DNA from: IMCC2047 sp041395865
GTDB lineage: Bacteria; Pseudomonadota; Gammaproteobacteria; Pseudomonadales; IMCC2047
Direction of reading: 5' to 3'
DNA length: 64,000 nt
Assembly: GCA_041395865.1 (NCBI GenBank)
Contig: JAWKZQ010000011.1
Coordinates: forward strand, 24,810 to 88,809
Numbering within the stretch: the stretch's first letter is position 1; every line of letters starts with the position of its first letter. Made by a program: the position numbers and the translations under genes. Positions 36,886 through 44,659 of the stretch are shown here, in pieces. Under the pieces are notes generated by a model. It was given only the letters and a program-made list of their open reading frames with translations, made no database searches and was not told where the DNA came from.

Positions 36886-38157
36886 TCAAGGCATTGAAAC
36901 GGGCAGGATCAATTCGGTCAAGGTGCCCCCTTCCTCATGATTGTAAAGCACCAGACTGCCCGAATAACGCAGCACCGTAGCATGGGACAGGAACAACCCC
37001 AATCCCAACCCTTTGCGCTTGGTGCTCACAAAGGGCTTGCCGAGTTTTTCGGCCAGCTCTGCCGGAATGCCGCGCCCGTAATCGCGGATACTGAGGCGCA
37101 TCCTCTGCGCATCCCAGTCCAATTCGATGTCGATACGCTCCGGGCTGGCATCACCGGCATTATTCAAGAGATTCATGATCGCCTGCCCCATGGTTTCATC
37201 CACTGACAACAGCGGCACCGGTGTTGAACCCGTCACCTGGAAATGCTCGTTCACATCCGGGCGTATCACACGCCAGCGCTCCAGAATATCCGCCAAATAA
37301 AGGTCCACCGGCTGGGCCAGCGCCTGCTGGTCGGCAAATTTATCCACCAGCGTCCGCATCGATTCCTTACAACACTGTACCTGTTTCTCCAGCAACGCCA
37401 GGTCCTTTTGCAGGGACTCGTTGTCCGCATAATCCTGTTGCAGCTCATGGAGCAGCACCGAAATTGTCGACAGCGGCGTACCCAGTTCATGGGCTGTGCC
37501 TGCCGCCAGGGTCGCAACGGCCAGAAGCTGCTCATCATGCAAGGTGGTTTCGCGCTGCGCTGCCAAAGCCGCATCCTGCTGGCGAATGGCCTGCGCCATT
37601 TTCACCACGAAATAGGTAATCAGCAGCGCGCTGATCAGGAAGGTGATCCACATGCCTAGCACGTGCAGATTAAAAAACCGCCCCTGCGACATATGATCCA
37701 TCGCCCCCTGAGACGGCAACATCAACGGCTGGTAATGGAACAGCAACAGACTGTAAGCGGTGATGGTCAGGCTGGCCATGCTCCAGGTATAACGCCAAGG
37801 CAATGTCGCCGCCGAAATGGTCAAAATCACCAGGTAATAGGAAATGAAGGGGTTGGTCGAACCGCCGGACAGGTACAGCAGCAGGGATAAAAAAACCACA
37901 TCGATCAACAGCTGGATGAAATACTCGGTGTCCGTCACCAGCCAGGGTTGCCGAACACGCCAGGCCGTCGCTGCCGTTACAACGGCAGCCCCGGATAACA
38001 CCGTGATCAACAACAGGTAATCAAGCTGCGCATTGAGATACCCCCAGACGAAGGCAACACCCGCCAACTGCCCCAGCAACGCAATGGTGCGTATCCAGAC
38101 CAGGCGCCACATGTTTTCACGGGCGGCAGACAGCGGTAAGTGTTTAAAAAGCGGCAT
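36886..38157 (-). CDS. RegB/PrrB/RoxS-type redox sensor histidine kinase
   Basis: The 423-residue protein has six TM helices in the first 190 residues, with the quinone-sensing heptad GGSTNPF at 98-104 conserved exactly as GGxxNPF. The H-box TAHELGTPLSTI carries His223 and is the RegB type. The redox-switch cysteine equivalent to RegB Cys265 lies in LLEKQVQCCKES (Cys262 or Cys263). An HATPase domain follows (NLLNNAGDASPE, DYGRGIPAEL, GLGLGLFLSHA). It should phosphorylate the regulator encoded downstream in response to the quinone pool or oxygen. The gene is divergent from a Met/His-rich outer-membrane protein. Confidence 0.93.
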   Translation of the reverse strand: MPLFKHLPLSAARENMWRLVWIRTIALLGQLAGVAFVWGYLNAQLDYLLLITVLSGAAVVTAATAWRVRQPWLVTDTEYFIQLLIDVVFLSLLLYLSGGSTNPFISYYLVILTISAATLPWRYTWSMASLTITAYSLLLFHYQPLMLPSQGAMDHMSQGRFFNLHVLGMWITFLISALLITYFVVKMAQAIRQQDAALAAQRETTLHDEQLLAVATLAAGTAHELGTPLSTISVLLHELQQDYADNESLQKDLALLEKQVQCCKESMRTLVDKFADQQALAQPVDLYLADILERWRVIRPDVNEHFQVTGSTPVPLLSVDETMGQAIMNLLNNAGDASPERIDIELDWDAQRMRLSIRDYGRGIPAELAEKLGKPFVSTKRKGLGLGLFLSHATVLRYSGSLVLYNHEEGGTLTELILPVSMP

Positions 38158-38209
38158 ATTGGGTTCTCATCTTGGGGCGGCATTATAGCAATTGCGGCAC
38201 CTGAAACGG

Positions 38210-38226
38210 TGCGACAATTTGTCGCA
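38210..38226. promoter_or_regulatory. Perfect 17-bp palindrome, likely RegA-type operator
   Basis: TGCGACAATTTGTCGCA is a perfect palindrome about its central T, in the 137-base gap between the RegB-like gene and the divergent outer-membrane protein gene. GCGAC/GTCGC half-sites fit the RegA/PrrA/RoxR family preference as I recall it. A related half-site, TTGCGGCA, lies at 38192-38199. Its centre is about 44 bases upstream of the start predicted from the downstream -10, an activator-like position. Confidence 0.6.
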
Positions 38227-38267
38227 TTCTAGTGTGCACAGCCAGAATTTATAATCATTCTCGTTTC
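38227..38267 (+). promoter_or_regulatory. Candidate promoter and Fur-like site of the Met/His-rich OMP gene
   Basis: A TATAAT -10 sits at 38250-38255 with a poor -35 (TTCTAG at 38227-38232, 17-base spacer), as expected for an activated promoter. Reading the minus strand, ACGAGAATGATTATAA over 38251-38266 resembles a Fur box (GAGAATGATTAT core) overlapping the -10. Metal repression is therefore possible but unproven. Confidence 0.4.
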
Positions 38268-38294
38268 GAATCGCCCCAATTGAAGGATTTTCCC

Positions 38295-39329
38295 ATGCAC
38301 TTTCCCCGCAAAACAACGCCCTTTCTACTTGCCACCGCCGTCGGTGCCTCGCTTGCCAGCGCCCCCGCCTGGAGCCACTGGGACGGCAGTCGCCCCGACG
38401 CCCACGCCCCTATTGGCGTAATGGCGGACCACACGCACAAGGCCGGCGAATGGATGTTTTCCTACCGCGTGATGCGCATGGAAATGGATGGCAACCGCGA
38501 CGGCACCAGCCGCCAAAGCATCAACCAGGTGCACAACCAGTTTATGGTCGCCCCTAAAAACATGGATATGGACATGCACATGCTGGGCGCCATGTACGCC
38601 CCCACCGACAACCTCACCCTGATGGTCATGGTGCCTTACCTGAAAAACACGATGGATCACGTCACGCGCATGGGCGTTGAGTTCGAAACCGAAGCCGAGG
38701 GGCTCGGCGACATCAGCATCGGCGGCATCTTTAACCTGGCCTCCTGGCATATCGAAGGCGACAATCCCATCCAGCACCGCCTTCTGGGTAACTTCGCCAT
38801 TGGCCTGCCCACCGGCGAAGACGACGTGCACGACGCCACCCCCATGAGCCCCAGCGCCAAACTGCCCTACCCCATGCAGGTCGGCTCCGGTACCTATAAC
38901 CTGATGCCCGGCATCACCTACCTCGGCCAACAACTTGAAGGTAACTACTCCTGGGGCGCACAGGCCATGGCCACCATCCACACCGGCAAAAACAGCGAAG
39001 GCTACAGCCACGGCGACAAACTGCAGCTCACCGGCTGGCTGGCGCGCCTGCTGTCCGAAAACATCAGCGGCTCAATTCGCCTCTCAGCCCTCGCCTGGGA
39101 TGACGTCAGCGGCGAGGATGACGACCTCAACCCAATGATGGTACAAACCGCCAACACCGACCTGCTATCCGGCAAACGCGCCGATTTTGCCGTGGGCCTG
39201 AATGCCAAAGTACCCGGCACCGGCCACCGTTTTGCCATCGAAATCGGCAAACCCATCTGGCAGGACCTCGACGGCCCGCAACTGGAAACCGACCTGATCG
39301 CCACCGTCGGCTGGCAGTGGGCCCTGTAA
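38295..39329 (+). CDS. Met/His-rich outer-membrane beta-barrel protein, putative metal-linked
   Basis: The start is ATG 38295 with GAAGGA upstream; 344 residues. A signal peptide ends at PAWS. The mature N terminus is rich in His and Met (HWDGSRPDAHAPIG, VMADHTHKAGEW, MRMEMDGNRDG, NMDMDMHMLGAMYAP), and the rest shows amphipathic strands ending in an aromatic-type C terminus (VGWQWAL), typical of outer-membrane barrels. Relatives known to me occur in copper-related loci; that link is inference. It is divergent from the RegB/RegA genes and probably controlled by them. Confidence 0.75.
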   Translation: MHFPRKTTPFLLATAVGASLASAPAWSHWDGSRPDAHAPIGVMADHTHKAGEWMFSYRVMRMEMDGNRDGTSRQSINQVHNQFMVAPKNMDMDMHMLGAMYAPTDNLTLMVMVPYLKNTMDHVTRMGVEFETEAEGLGDISIGGIFNLASWHIEGDNPIQHRLLGNFAIGLPTGEDDVHDATPMSPSAKLPYPMQVGSGTYNLMPGITYLGQQLEGNYSWGAQAMATIHTGKNSEGYSHGDKLQLTGWLARLLSENISGSIRLSALAWDDVSGEDDDLNPMMVQTANTDLLSGKRADFAVGLNAKVPGTGHRFAIEIGKPIWQDLDGPQLETDLIATVGWQWAL

Positions 39330-39342
39330 TTTCCCTTCTTTA

Positions 39343-39366
39343 TTGAGCGGGCTTTTGCCCGCTCAA
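39343..39366 (+). terminator. Hairpin after the Met/His-rich OMP gene
   Basis: TTGAGCGGGC-TTTT-GCCCGCTCAA is a perfect 10-bp stem. Only a weak T-rich tract follows, so termination may be partial. Confidence 0.65.
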
Positions 39367-39417
39367 TCACTTTCCTTCCCCAGCCTTAAATCCATAAAGG
39401 CTGAGCAATAAACCCGC

Positions 39418-39640
39418 TTGTTAAAAATTATTCGCGCTTTATACTTTTGCCTTGCCTGAAGCAAGGAAGTCACGCTGTGAACGTCTTCGGGCACTACTCA
39501 TATTGATCAGAAAGGATTCTGGCGTCATCGTTGAAAAATCCTTTCAAGTCAAACCATTAAAATTCATGCGCAGAACATCAAAATCGGCAAAAAGCGCGCT
39601 TGCCACCTTTAGATTATACGCACTATACAAACCTTAGATT
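39418..39640 (+). promoter_or_regulatory. Cassette-platform leader, copy 1: promoter, hairpin and attI-like junction
   Basis: The promoter TTGTTA (39418-39423), 16-base spacer, TATACT (39440-39445) is followed by CAGAAAGGATTCTG at 39508-39521. A hairpin forms between GAAAGGATT (39510-39518) and AATCCTTTC (39537-39545). The 16-mer ATCAAAATCGGCAAAA lies at 39577-39592 and TATACAAA at 39624-39631, then CTTAGATT. The same elements in the same order occur at 55864-56125 in front of the large cassette array. I read it as a duplicated cassette promoter plus attI-like site; no integrase gene adjoins it. Confidence 0.55.
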
Positions 39641-39653
39641 TCAATGAGACAGA

Positions 39654-40160
39654 ATGCCGATACCAACTAAAAAAGCAGAACTGTTAGAAAGTCTAAGGCA
39701 AGCTTATACAAAGCTTGATTCGGAATTTGATGCAGTTAATCCAGAATACGAAAAACAGAAAGACATTGAGGGAAATATCTCATGTTGCGATGTTGTGTCC
39801 TACCAAATCGGTTGGACAAATTTGCTTATGGACTGGGAGCAACAAGAATTAGAAAGCAAGGTACCAGAAATGCCTGCCAAAGGATTTAAATGGAACCAGC
39901 TAGGCGAACTCGCTCAATCTTTTTATGAAAAGAACTCAAAAAAATCATTGAAGGAATTGAGAGTAGAATTTAATGAAATATATAAGGAGTTAGTTACCTG
40001 GATAGAGTCTCTCACCGAGCAAGAAATATTTGAACCACACCAGCGAGGCTGGACCGGTGACAAGTGGGCTATTGCAAAATGGGTTCAGGTAAATTCCATA
40101 GCGCCTTATCGATCTGCGAGGACGAAAATAAGACGTTGGAAAAAAGAAAATGAAATATAG
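39654..40160 (+). CDS. ClbS/DfsB (DUF1706) family four-helix protein
   Basis: The 168-residue protein starts with PTKKAELLESLRQAYTKLDSEF and has DVVSYQIGWTNLLMDWEQQE and WTGDKWAIAKWVQVNSIAPYRSARTKIRRW, the pattern of the ClbS/DfsB family. ClbS of colibactin producers is a cyclopropane hydrolase giving self-resistance; most family members are uncharacterised. Base composition is clearly more AT-rich than the flanking genes. It is the first of three genes behind leader copy 1, with a degenerate attC after it, so I interpret it as an integron cassette. No strong ribosome binding site precedes it. Confidence 0.8.
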   Translation: MPIPTKKAELLESLRQAYTKLDSEFDAVNPEYEKQKDIEGNISCCDVVSYQIGWTNLLMDWEQQELESKVPEMPAKGFKWNQLGELAQSFYEKNSKKSLKELRVEFNEIYKELVTWIESLTEQEIFEPHQRGWTGDKWAIAKWVQVNSIAPYRSARTKIRRWKKENEI

Positions 40161-40211
40161 CAAGCCACTTCAGAGAATTCGTAAACTCGCTGCTGGGTTC
40201 AAGCGTTAGGG
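40155..40211 (+). other. Degenerate attC-like site
   Basis: The interval starts at the stop of the DUF1706 gene (ATATAGCAAG, compare YYTAACAAG) and ends with the consensus 1R core GCGTTAGGG (GTTAGGG 40205-40211). It is short and the left core is mutated, so it is probably inactive. Confidence 0.4.
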
Positions 40212-40233
40212 CGTTTATCGAGAGGTTTAGAGA

Positions 40234-40869
40234 ATGAGCGAATTGACTATCTGGACACTAGATTGGGTACCGAAAGGTCCGCGCGGGTTTGTGCGCGACT
40301 TGAGGTTGCGATGGGCATGTGAAGAAGCAGAACTCTCATACACTGTGCAAACGATTCCGTTTGAGGACCGAGAGACAAATCATCTCGCTCGCCAGCCTTT
40401 TGGCCAGGTTCCGTTTCTGAGTGACGGCGAGCTGCAGTTATTCGAAAGCGGTGCTTGCCTTCTTTACCTTGCACAGCAGTCTGACAAACTGATGCCTCAT
40501 GACGCCGTTGGACAAGCGCACACTCTTCAATGGGTAATGACTGCACTGAATTCAATCGAGATGGTCAGCGTACCTTGGTGGTTTCTTACGATATCTGGCA
40601 ACACCGAGAATGACCTTACCGGGTGGATGGGTAAGCGCCTTGATCAGCTCGAGGCTGTTCTGAGCAACAGGGATTGGCTTGCGGCGGATAGATTCACGGT
40701 TGCAGACCTGCTAATGGCTGATGTCTTGCGTGTACCCATGGTGCGCGCATTCGGCAACCGTACGGCTACGGAGGCCTATATAGCGCGTATAACCGATCGT
40801 CCGGCGTTCAAGAAAGCTTATGCCGACCAGATGGTTCATTTCGAGTTGGCCGACGAGAAGCGGACTTAA
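40234..40869 (+). CDS. Glutathione S-transferase family protein
   Basis: The 211-residue protein has an N-terminal thioredoxin-like domain (TIWTLDWVPKGPRGFVRDLRLRWACEEAEL; NHLARQPFGQVPFLSDGELQLFESGACLLYLA with the cis-Pro VPF and the glutathione-binding ES pair). A C-terminal helical domain includes DWLAADRFTVADLLMADVLR. It conjugates or reduces with glutathione; the substrate is unknown. It is the second gene in the small cassette-like island and is flanked by attC-like remnants. Confidence 0.88.
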   Translation: MSELTIWTLDWVPKGPRGFVRDLRLRWACEEAELSYTVQTIPFEDRETNHLARQPFGQVPFLSDGELQLFESGACLLYLAQQSDKLMPHDAVGQAHTLQWVMTALNSIEMVSVPWWFLTISGNTENDLTGWMGKRLDQLEAVLSNRDWLAADRFTVADLLMADVLRVPMVRAFGNRTATEAYIARITDRPAFKKAYADQMVHFELADEKRT

Positions 40870-40905
40870 TCAGTGTCCCAGCCGCCTCATTCGCGCGCGT
40901 TAGGC
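40865..40905 (+). other. Truncated attC-like site
   Basis: CTTAATCAG at the GST stop is followed 34 bases later by GCGCGTTAGGC (GTTAGGC 40899-40905). At 41 bases it is shorter than functional attC sites, suggesting a deletion of the middle. Confidence 0.35.
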
Positions 40906-40941
40906 TATAAAAAATGAAAAAATACCTGAGTACTAATTGTC

Positions 40942-41712
40942 TTGTTTGAGCTTTTCTTTCTTTTCAGTGCCGGCTTTTTTGGCGGCATTCTCAACTCTAT
41001 TGCCGGTGGGGGAAGCTTTATTACCTTCCCGGCACTACTTTTTGTCGGTGTCACTCCGATCATGGCTAACGCAACCAATACCTTTGCTTCATGCGCCGGA
41101 TACCTGAGCGGCACCTATGCGTTTCGGGATGACCTATACGCACACAGGAAAGAATTGCCACGGCTTATTCTAATAAGCTTGGTCGGTGGGGTGTTGGGCG
41201 CGTGGTTATTACTCCAGACACCTGAGTCACTATTTCGTGAGTCGATCCCTTGGTTGCTGTTATTCGCAACCGGTTTATTTATTTTTGGCGGTAGAATAAA
41301 TAACGTTTTAAAGCGAACCGTCTCGCATCACCAGCACGCCTCTCTGCTTGGGGGTTTGCTGTTGTTTTTGATGCTGTTAGGCGTGAGTGCATATGGCGGT
41401 TTTTTCAACGCTGGGCTTGGGATTATCGCGCTCAGTTATCTTGCATTAGCGGGTCACAGCAATATCAATGCAATGAACGGCATGAAGCTTCTCATTTCTT
41501 CTGCCGTGTCATTAATAGCTATAATTTTGTTTATCTATGATGATGTCATTGCCTGGCATGAAGGAGCTGCTGTTCTCATCGGAACGCTGGTTGGTGGGTA
41601 TGTGGCGGCTCATACCTCTAAGCGCTTGCCTCAACAATATGTAAGGGCATTTGTTATTGTGGCCAGTTGTGGCATCACGGTTTATTTCTTTATTGATACG
41701 TATGTGGATTAA
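40942..41712 (+). CDS. TauE/SafE-family sulfite/anion exporter-like permease
   Basis: The product has 256 residues from a TTG at 40942; there is no upstream ATG in frame, and a stop lies 15 bases before. Seven to eight TM helices are present, with the family signature FFGGILNSIAGGGSFITFPALLFVGVTPIMANATNT at the N terminus and its repeat YGGFFNAGLGIIALSYLALAGHSNINAMNGMKLL in the second half. Members export sulfite, sulfoacetate or related anions. It is the last gene of the small cassette-like island; a recognisable attC follows. Confidence 0.88.
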   Translation: MFELFFLFSAGFFGGILNSIAGGGSFITFPALLFVGVTPIMANATNTFASCAGYLSGTYAFRDDLYAHRKELPRLILISLVGGVLGAWLLLQTPESLFRESIPWLLLFATGLFIFGGRINNVLKRTVSHHQHASLLGGLLLFLMLLGVSAYGGFFNAGLGIIALSYLALAGHSNINAMNGMKLLISSAVSLIAIILFIYDDVIAWHEGAAVLIGTLVGGYVAAHTSKRLPQQYVRAFVIVASCGITVYFFIDTYVD

Positions 41713-41717
41713 AAAGA

Positions 41718-41803
41718 GCCTGACAATTACATTCGCACAAACTACTAAAAGCACCGCTCCTCGCCGCTTTTATTTTATTTACAGCTGATGGGGAGCGTTA
41801 AAA
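41718..41803 (+). other. attC-like site ending the small cassette island
   Basis: GCCTGAC at 41718-41724 (one change from GCCTAAC) and GCGTTAAAA (GTTAAAA 41797-41803) bound 86 bases with partly complementary flanks (AGCACCGCTCC / GGGGAGC). It marks the right border of the low-GC island; the next gene has normal composition. Confidence 0.4.
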
Positions 41804-41833
41804 ACACCTAACCAAACGTAAAACCCAACCCCT

Positions 41834-42175
41834 ATGTACGAAAACAAAAACGAGCCACTTCTCACAAAAAGCGCCTTCCGGATACGGGTTTTCTATCACG
41901 TGCTGGCGGCACTGGCGCTGCTGTTGGTGACGCTGGCACTGGGCATTGCGGGCCATATGTATTTTGACGGAATGGCCTTAACCAGTGCGCTGGTGGCGTC
42001 AATCACGCTGATGAGCGGGTTGGGGTTGTCGATACTGCCGGAATCAGTGGCGGGCCAATTGTTTGCCAGCGTTTACGGCATTTTATCGAGCTACCTCTAC
42101 ATCGCCACCAGTAGCATTGTGATCGCGCCCATCCTCCACCGCCTGCTGCATAAATTTCATTTGCAGGACGAGTAA
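41834..42175 (+). CDS. Small membrane protein of unknown function
   Basis: The 113-residue protein has three hydrophobic helices (FYHVLAALALLLVTLALGIAG, SALVASITLMSGLGLSILP, and the segment through YLYIATSSIVIAPILH). It resembles small proteins often found beside ion channels or two-TM families, but no family was recognised with certainty. Composition matches the core genome. Ribosome binding site is poor (upstream sequence is C/A-rich). Confidence 0.65.
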   Translation: MYENKNEPLLTKSAFRIRVFYHVLAALALLLVTLALGIAGHMYFDGMALTSALVASITLMSGLGLSILPESVAGQLFASVYGILSSYLYIATSSIVIAPILHRLLHKFHLQDE

Positions 42176-42193
42176 GGCGGCTATTGCAAAGCG

Positions 42194-42385
42194 CTAAAAA
42201 TCCTCCCGATACAAGCGCAACACACAGGCCAGCACCATCAGGGCGACACCGCCCTGCAGCAGGGTAATGGACTCAAACCCGGCCACATGAAAAGCGCCGC
42301 CAACGCGGGCTAACCCAGCCACTGCGCAAACCAGAACACCCAGAACCGCTGCCAGATAACCACCCGCCGTCATGAACTGTTTCAT
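42194..42385 (-). CDS. Small two-TM membrane protein
   Basis: I place the start at ATG 42385 because GAGGAAGGA lies six bases upstream on the minus strand; a start 30 bases earlier would add 10 hydrophilic residues. The 63-residue product has two helices (YLAAVLGVLVCAVAGLARVG and SITLLQGGVALMVLACVLRL) and a charged end (YREDF). Function unknown. It is convergent with the 41834-42175 gene and divergent from bioA. Confidence 0.6.
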   Translation of the reverse strand: MKQFMTAGGYLAAVLGVLVCAVAGLARVGGAFHVAGFESITLLQGGVALMVLACVLRLYREDF

Positions 42386-42520
42386 CGTTCCTTCCTCGTT
42401 ATGGTTTGGTTTCATTCTACGCCTGCCTTTGGCGGCACTTCAATTTAGCCTGTGCCGGTTTTTATTAGGCGGCGCAGCCAGTAGAATGCAGGCAATTTCA
42501 CTTAAGCGCAGGCCGTACTC

Positions 42521-43825
42521 ATGCCGTCACTTTCACCTGAGCAGATTCTTGATATCGATCGCCAACATGTCTGGCACCCTTATGCCTCCGTCACCAACCC
42601 CCTGCCCCAGTATGTAGTGAAATCGGCAAAGGGCGTGCGACTGACACTGGCGGACGGTCGCGAACTGATTGACGGCATGGCCTCCTGGTGGTCGGTGATT
42701 CATGGTTATAACCATCCGGTGCTGAACGAGGCGATGACCCGCCAGCTGGACAACATGGCTCACGTTATGTTCGGCGGCCTGACCCACGAACCGGCGGCCC
42801 GCCTAGCCAAATTACTGGTGGAGATCACGCCCGCCGCCCTGCAAAAAGTCTTCTTCAGCGACTCCGGCTCGGTGTCGATTGAGGTGGCAATCAAGATGGC
42901 CATCCAGTACTGGCACGCCAAGGGGCAACCCCAGAAGCAGCGCATGCTGACCATTCGCTCCGGCTACCACGGCGACACCTTTGCCGCCATGTCGGTCTGC
43001 GACCCGGTCACGGGTATGCACGAACTGTTCACAGAAACACTCACCCAGCAGCTGTTTGCCGAAGCTCCCCAATGTGGGTTCGATAAAACCTGGGACGAGG
43101 GCGACATTGCCAGCCTGAAAAACCTGCTGGAACAACACGCGTTGGAAATCGCCGCGGTGATTCTGGAACCCGTTGTGCAGGGTGCGGGCGGGATGCGTTT
43201 TTATTCGCCGCACTATGTGCGCCGGACCCGCGAACTGTGCGATGAGTACGACGTGCTGCTGATCTGCGACGAAATTGCCACCGGCTTTGGCCGCACCGGC
43301 AAGCTGTTTGCCTGCGAACATGCCGGCATCACGCCGGATATTTTATGCCTGGGCAAAGCGCTGACCGGCGGCACCATGACACTGGCCGCCACCCTGACCA
43401 CGGACGAAGTGAGCCGCACCATTTGTAATGCCAACCCCGGCGTGTTCATGCATGGCCCCACTTTCATGGGCAACCCACTGGCCTGCAGTGTGGCCGCAGC
43501 CAGCATTGAACTGTTGCTGAGCAACCCCTGGCAGGAACGCATTCAACAGCTTGAACAGGGACTGAAGGCAGGGCTGGCTGCCGCACGCGACTTGCCACAG
43601 GTCGCAGACGTGCGGGTGCTGGGCGGCATTGGCGTTGTCGAGATGCAATCGCCGGTAAAAATGCAGGCAATCACGGAAGCCTTTGTGGACAAGGGCATCT
43701 GGGTACGCCCCTTCGGCAAACTGGTTTACCTGATGCCGCCGTATATTATCAACCCAGAGGATTTGCAAACCCTGACGGCCCGCCTGGTTGAGGTCATCGG
43801 CGATGCAAACCTGTTACAGGGTTAA
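42521..43825 (+). CDS. bioA: Adenosylmethionine-8-amino-7-oxononanoate aminotransferase
   Basis: This 434-residue class III PLP aminotransferase of biotin synthesis uses S-adenosylmethionine as amino donor to make 7,8-diaminopelargonate. BioA hallmarks are HVWHPYAS, LIDGMASWWSVIHGYNHP, SDSGSVSIEVAIKMAIQYW, RSGYHGDTFAAMSVCDP, and the PLP Lys in LCLGKALTGGTMTLAATL. GPTFMGNPLAC and the C-terminal RPFGKLVYLMPPYII are intact. No other bio genes are adjacent, which is common in gammaproteobacteria that split the pathway. Confidence 0.97.
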   Translation: MPSLSPEQILDIDRQHVWHPYASVTNPLPQYVVKSAKGVRLTLADGRELIDGMASWWSVIHGYNHPVLNEAMTRQLDNMAHVMFGGLTHEPAARLAKLLVEITPAALQKVFFSDSGSVSIEVAIKMAIQYWHAKGQPQKQRMLTIRSGYHGDTFAAMSVCDPVTGMHELFTETLTQQLFAEAPQCGFDKTWDEGDIASLKNLLEQHALEIAAVILEPVVQGAGGMRFYSPHYVRRTRELCDEYDVLLICDEIATGFGRTGKLFACEHAGITPDILCLGKALTGGTMTLAATLTTDEVSRTICNANPGVFMHGPTFMGNPLACSVAAASIELLLSNPWQERIQQLEQGLKAGLAAARDLPQVADVRVLGGIGVVEMQSPVKMQAITEAFVDKGIWVRPFGKLVYLMPPYIINPEDLQTLTARLVEVIGDANLLQG

Positions 43826-43948
43826 CCCCGGCATAAGCTCATAACATAATATTCCAGCCACACAGATGCATGAAATCGCGGGTTTACGTATAATCGCCGC
43901 CTGAAAAAAGCCCGCAGGGGCCTGAGACAAGCATAGAGTTAAAACGGC

Positions 43949-44593
43949 ATGACAGATATCGACTTCACTCCCGGCAGCGACCTTACGGCAATCAACGCTG
44001 AGCTGGCGGGCAAAAAACCGGAAGAAATCATCAGCTGGGCAGCGAGCCTGGATAAACGCACCATCATGACCACCACCTTCGGTGATCACTCGGCAGTCAT
44101 CCTGCACATGGTGACCAGCATCATGCCCCACATCAACATTATCTGGGTGGATACAGGATACAACTCCTCCGCTACCTACCGCTTTGCCGACAAGTTGATG
44201 AACTGGCTGGACCTGAAAGTGCAGATTTTCAGCCCGCTGATGACGTCAGCGCGCCGCAATGTGCTGATGAAGGGCATCCCCGAAGTGGGCGAGCCGCTGC
44301 ACGACGAGTTTACCCGCCAGGTGAAACTGGAACCCTTTGAGCGGGCCTTCCGGGAAATCAAGCCGGAAGTCTGGATTACGGGTGTGCGCAGCGAACAGAC
44401 CGAGCACCGCAAAAACCTGGATATTGTTTCCTGGACTAAAGAAGGTTACCTGAAAGTCGCACCCATTCTGGACTGGACGGAAAAGGATCTCGACGATTAC
44501 CTTGATGAGCACAAGCTGCCCAACGAGCCGGACTACTTCGACCCCACTAAGGGGCAGGAAACCCGCGAGTGCGGGCTGCACACCAAGTTCTAG
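43949..44593 (+). CDS. cysH: Phosphoadenylyl-sulfate (PAPS) reductase
   Basis: The 214-residue PP-loop enzyme of sulfate assimilation has TTTFGDHSAVILHMV (the adenylyl-binding region), IWVDTGYNSSATYRFA, WITGVRSEQTEHRKNL and the C-terminal catalytic Cys in ECGLHTKF. The CC/CxxC iron-sulfur cysteines of APS reductases are absent, so the thioredoxin-dependent PAPS type is favoured. It is about 30 residues shorter than E. coli CysH, mainly at the N terminus. Monocistronic here. Confidence 0.92.
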   Translation: MTDIDFTPGSDLTAINAELAGKKPEEIISWAASLDKRTIMTTTFGDHSAVILHMVTSIMPHINIIWVDTGYNSSATYRFADKLMNWLDLKVQIFSPLMTSARRNVLMKGIPEVGEPLHDEFTRQVKLEPFERAFREIKPEVWITGVRSEQTEHRKNLDIVSWTKEGYLKVAPILDWTEKDLDDYLDEHKLPNEPDYFDPTKGQETRECGLHTKF

Positions 44594-44659
44594 GCTTTTA
44601 TCACTTCCGGCAGGCGTTCAGGCAACAGGCCCTGAACGCTTTGGCTTAAGGGCTTAGGA

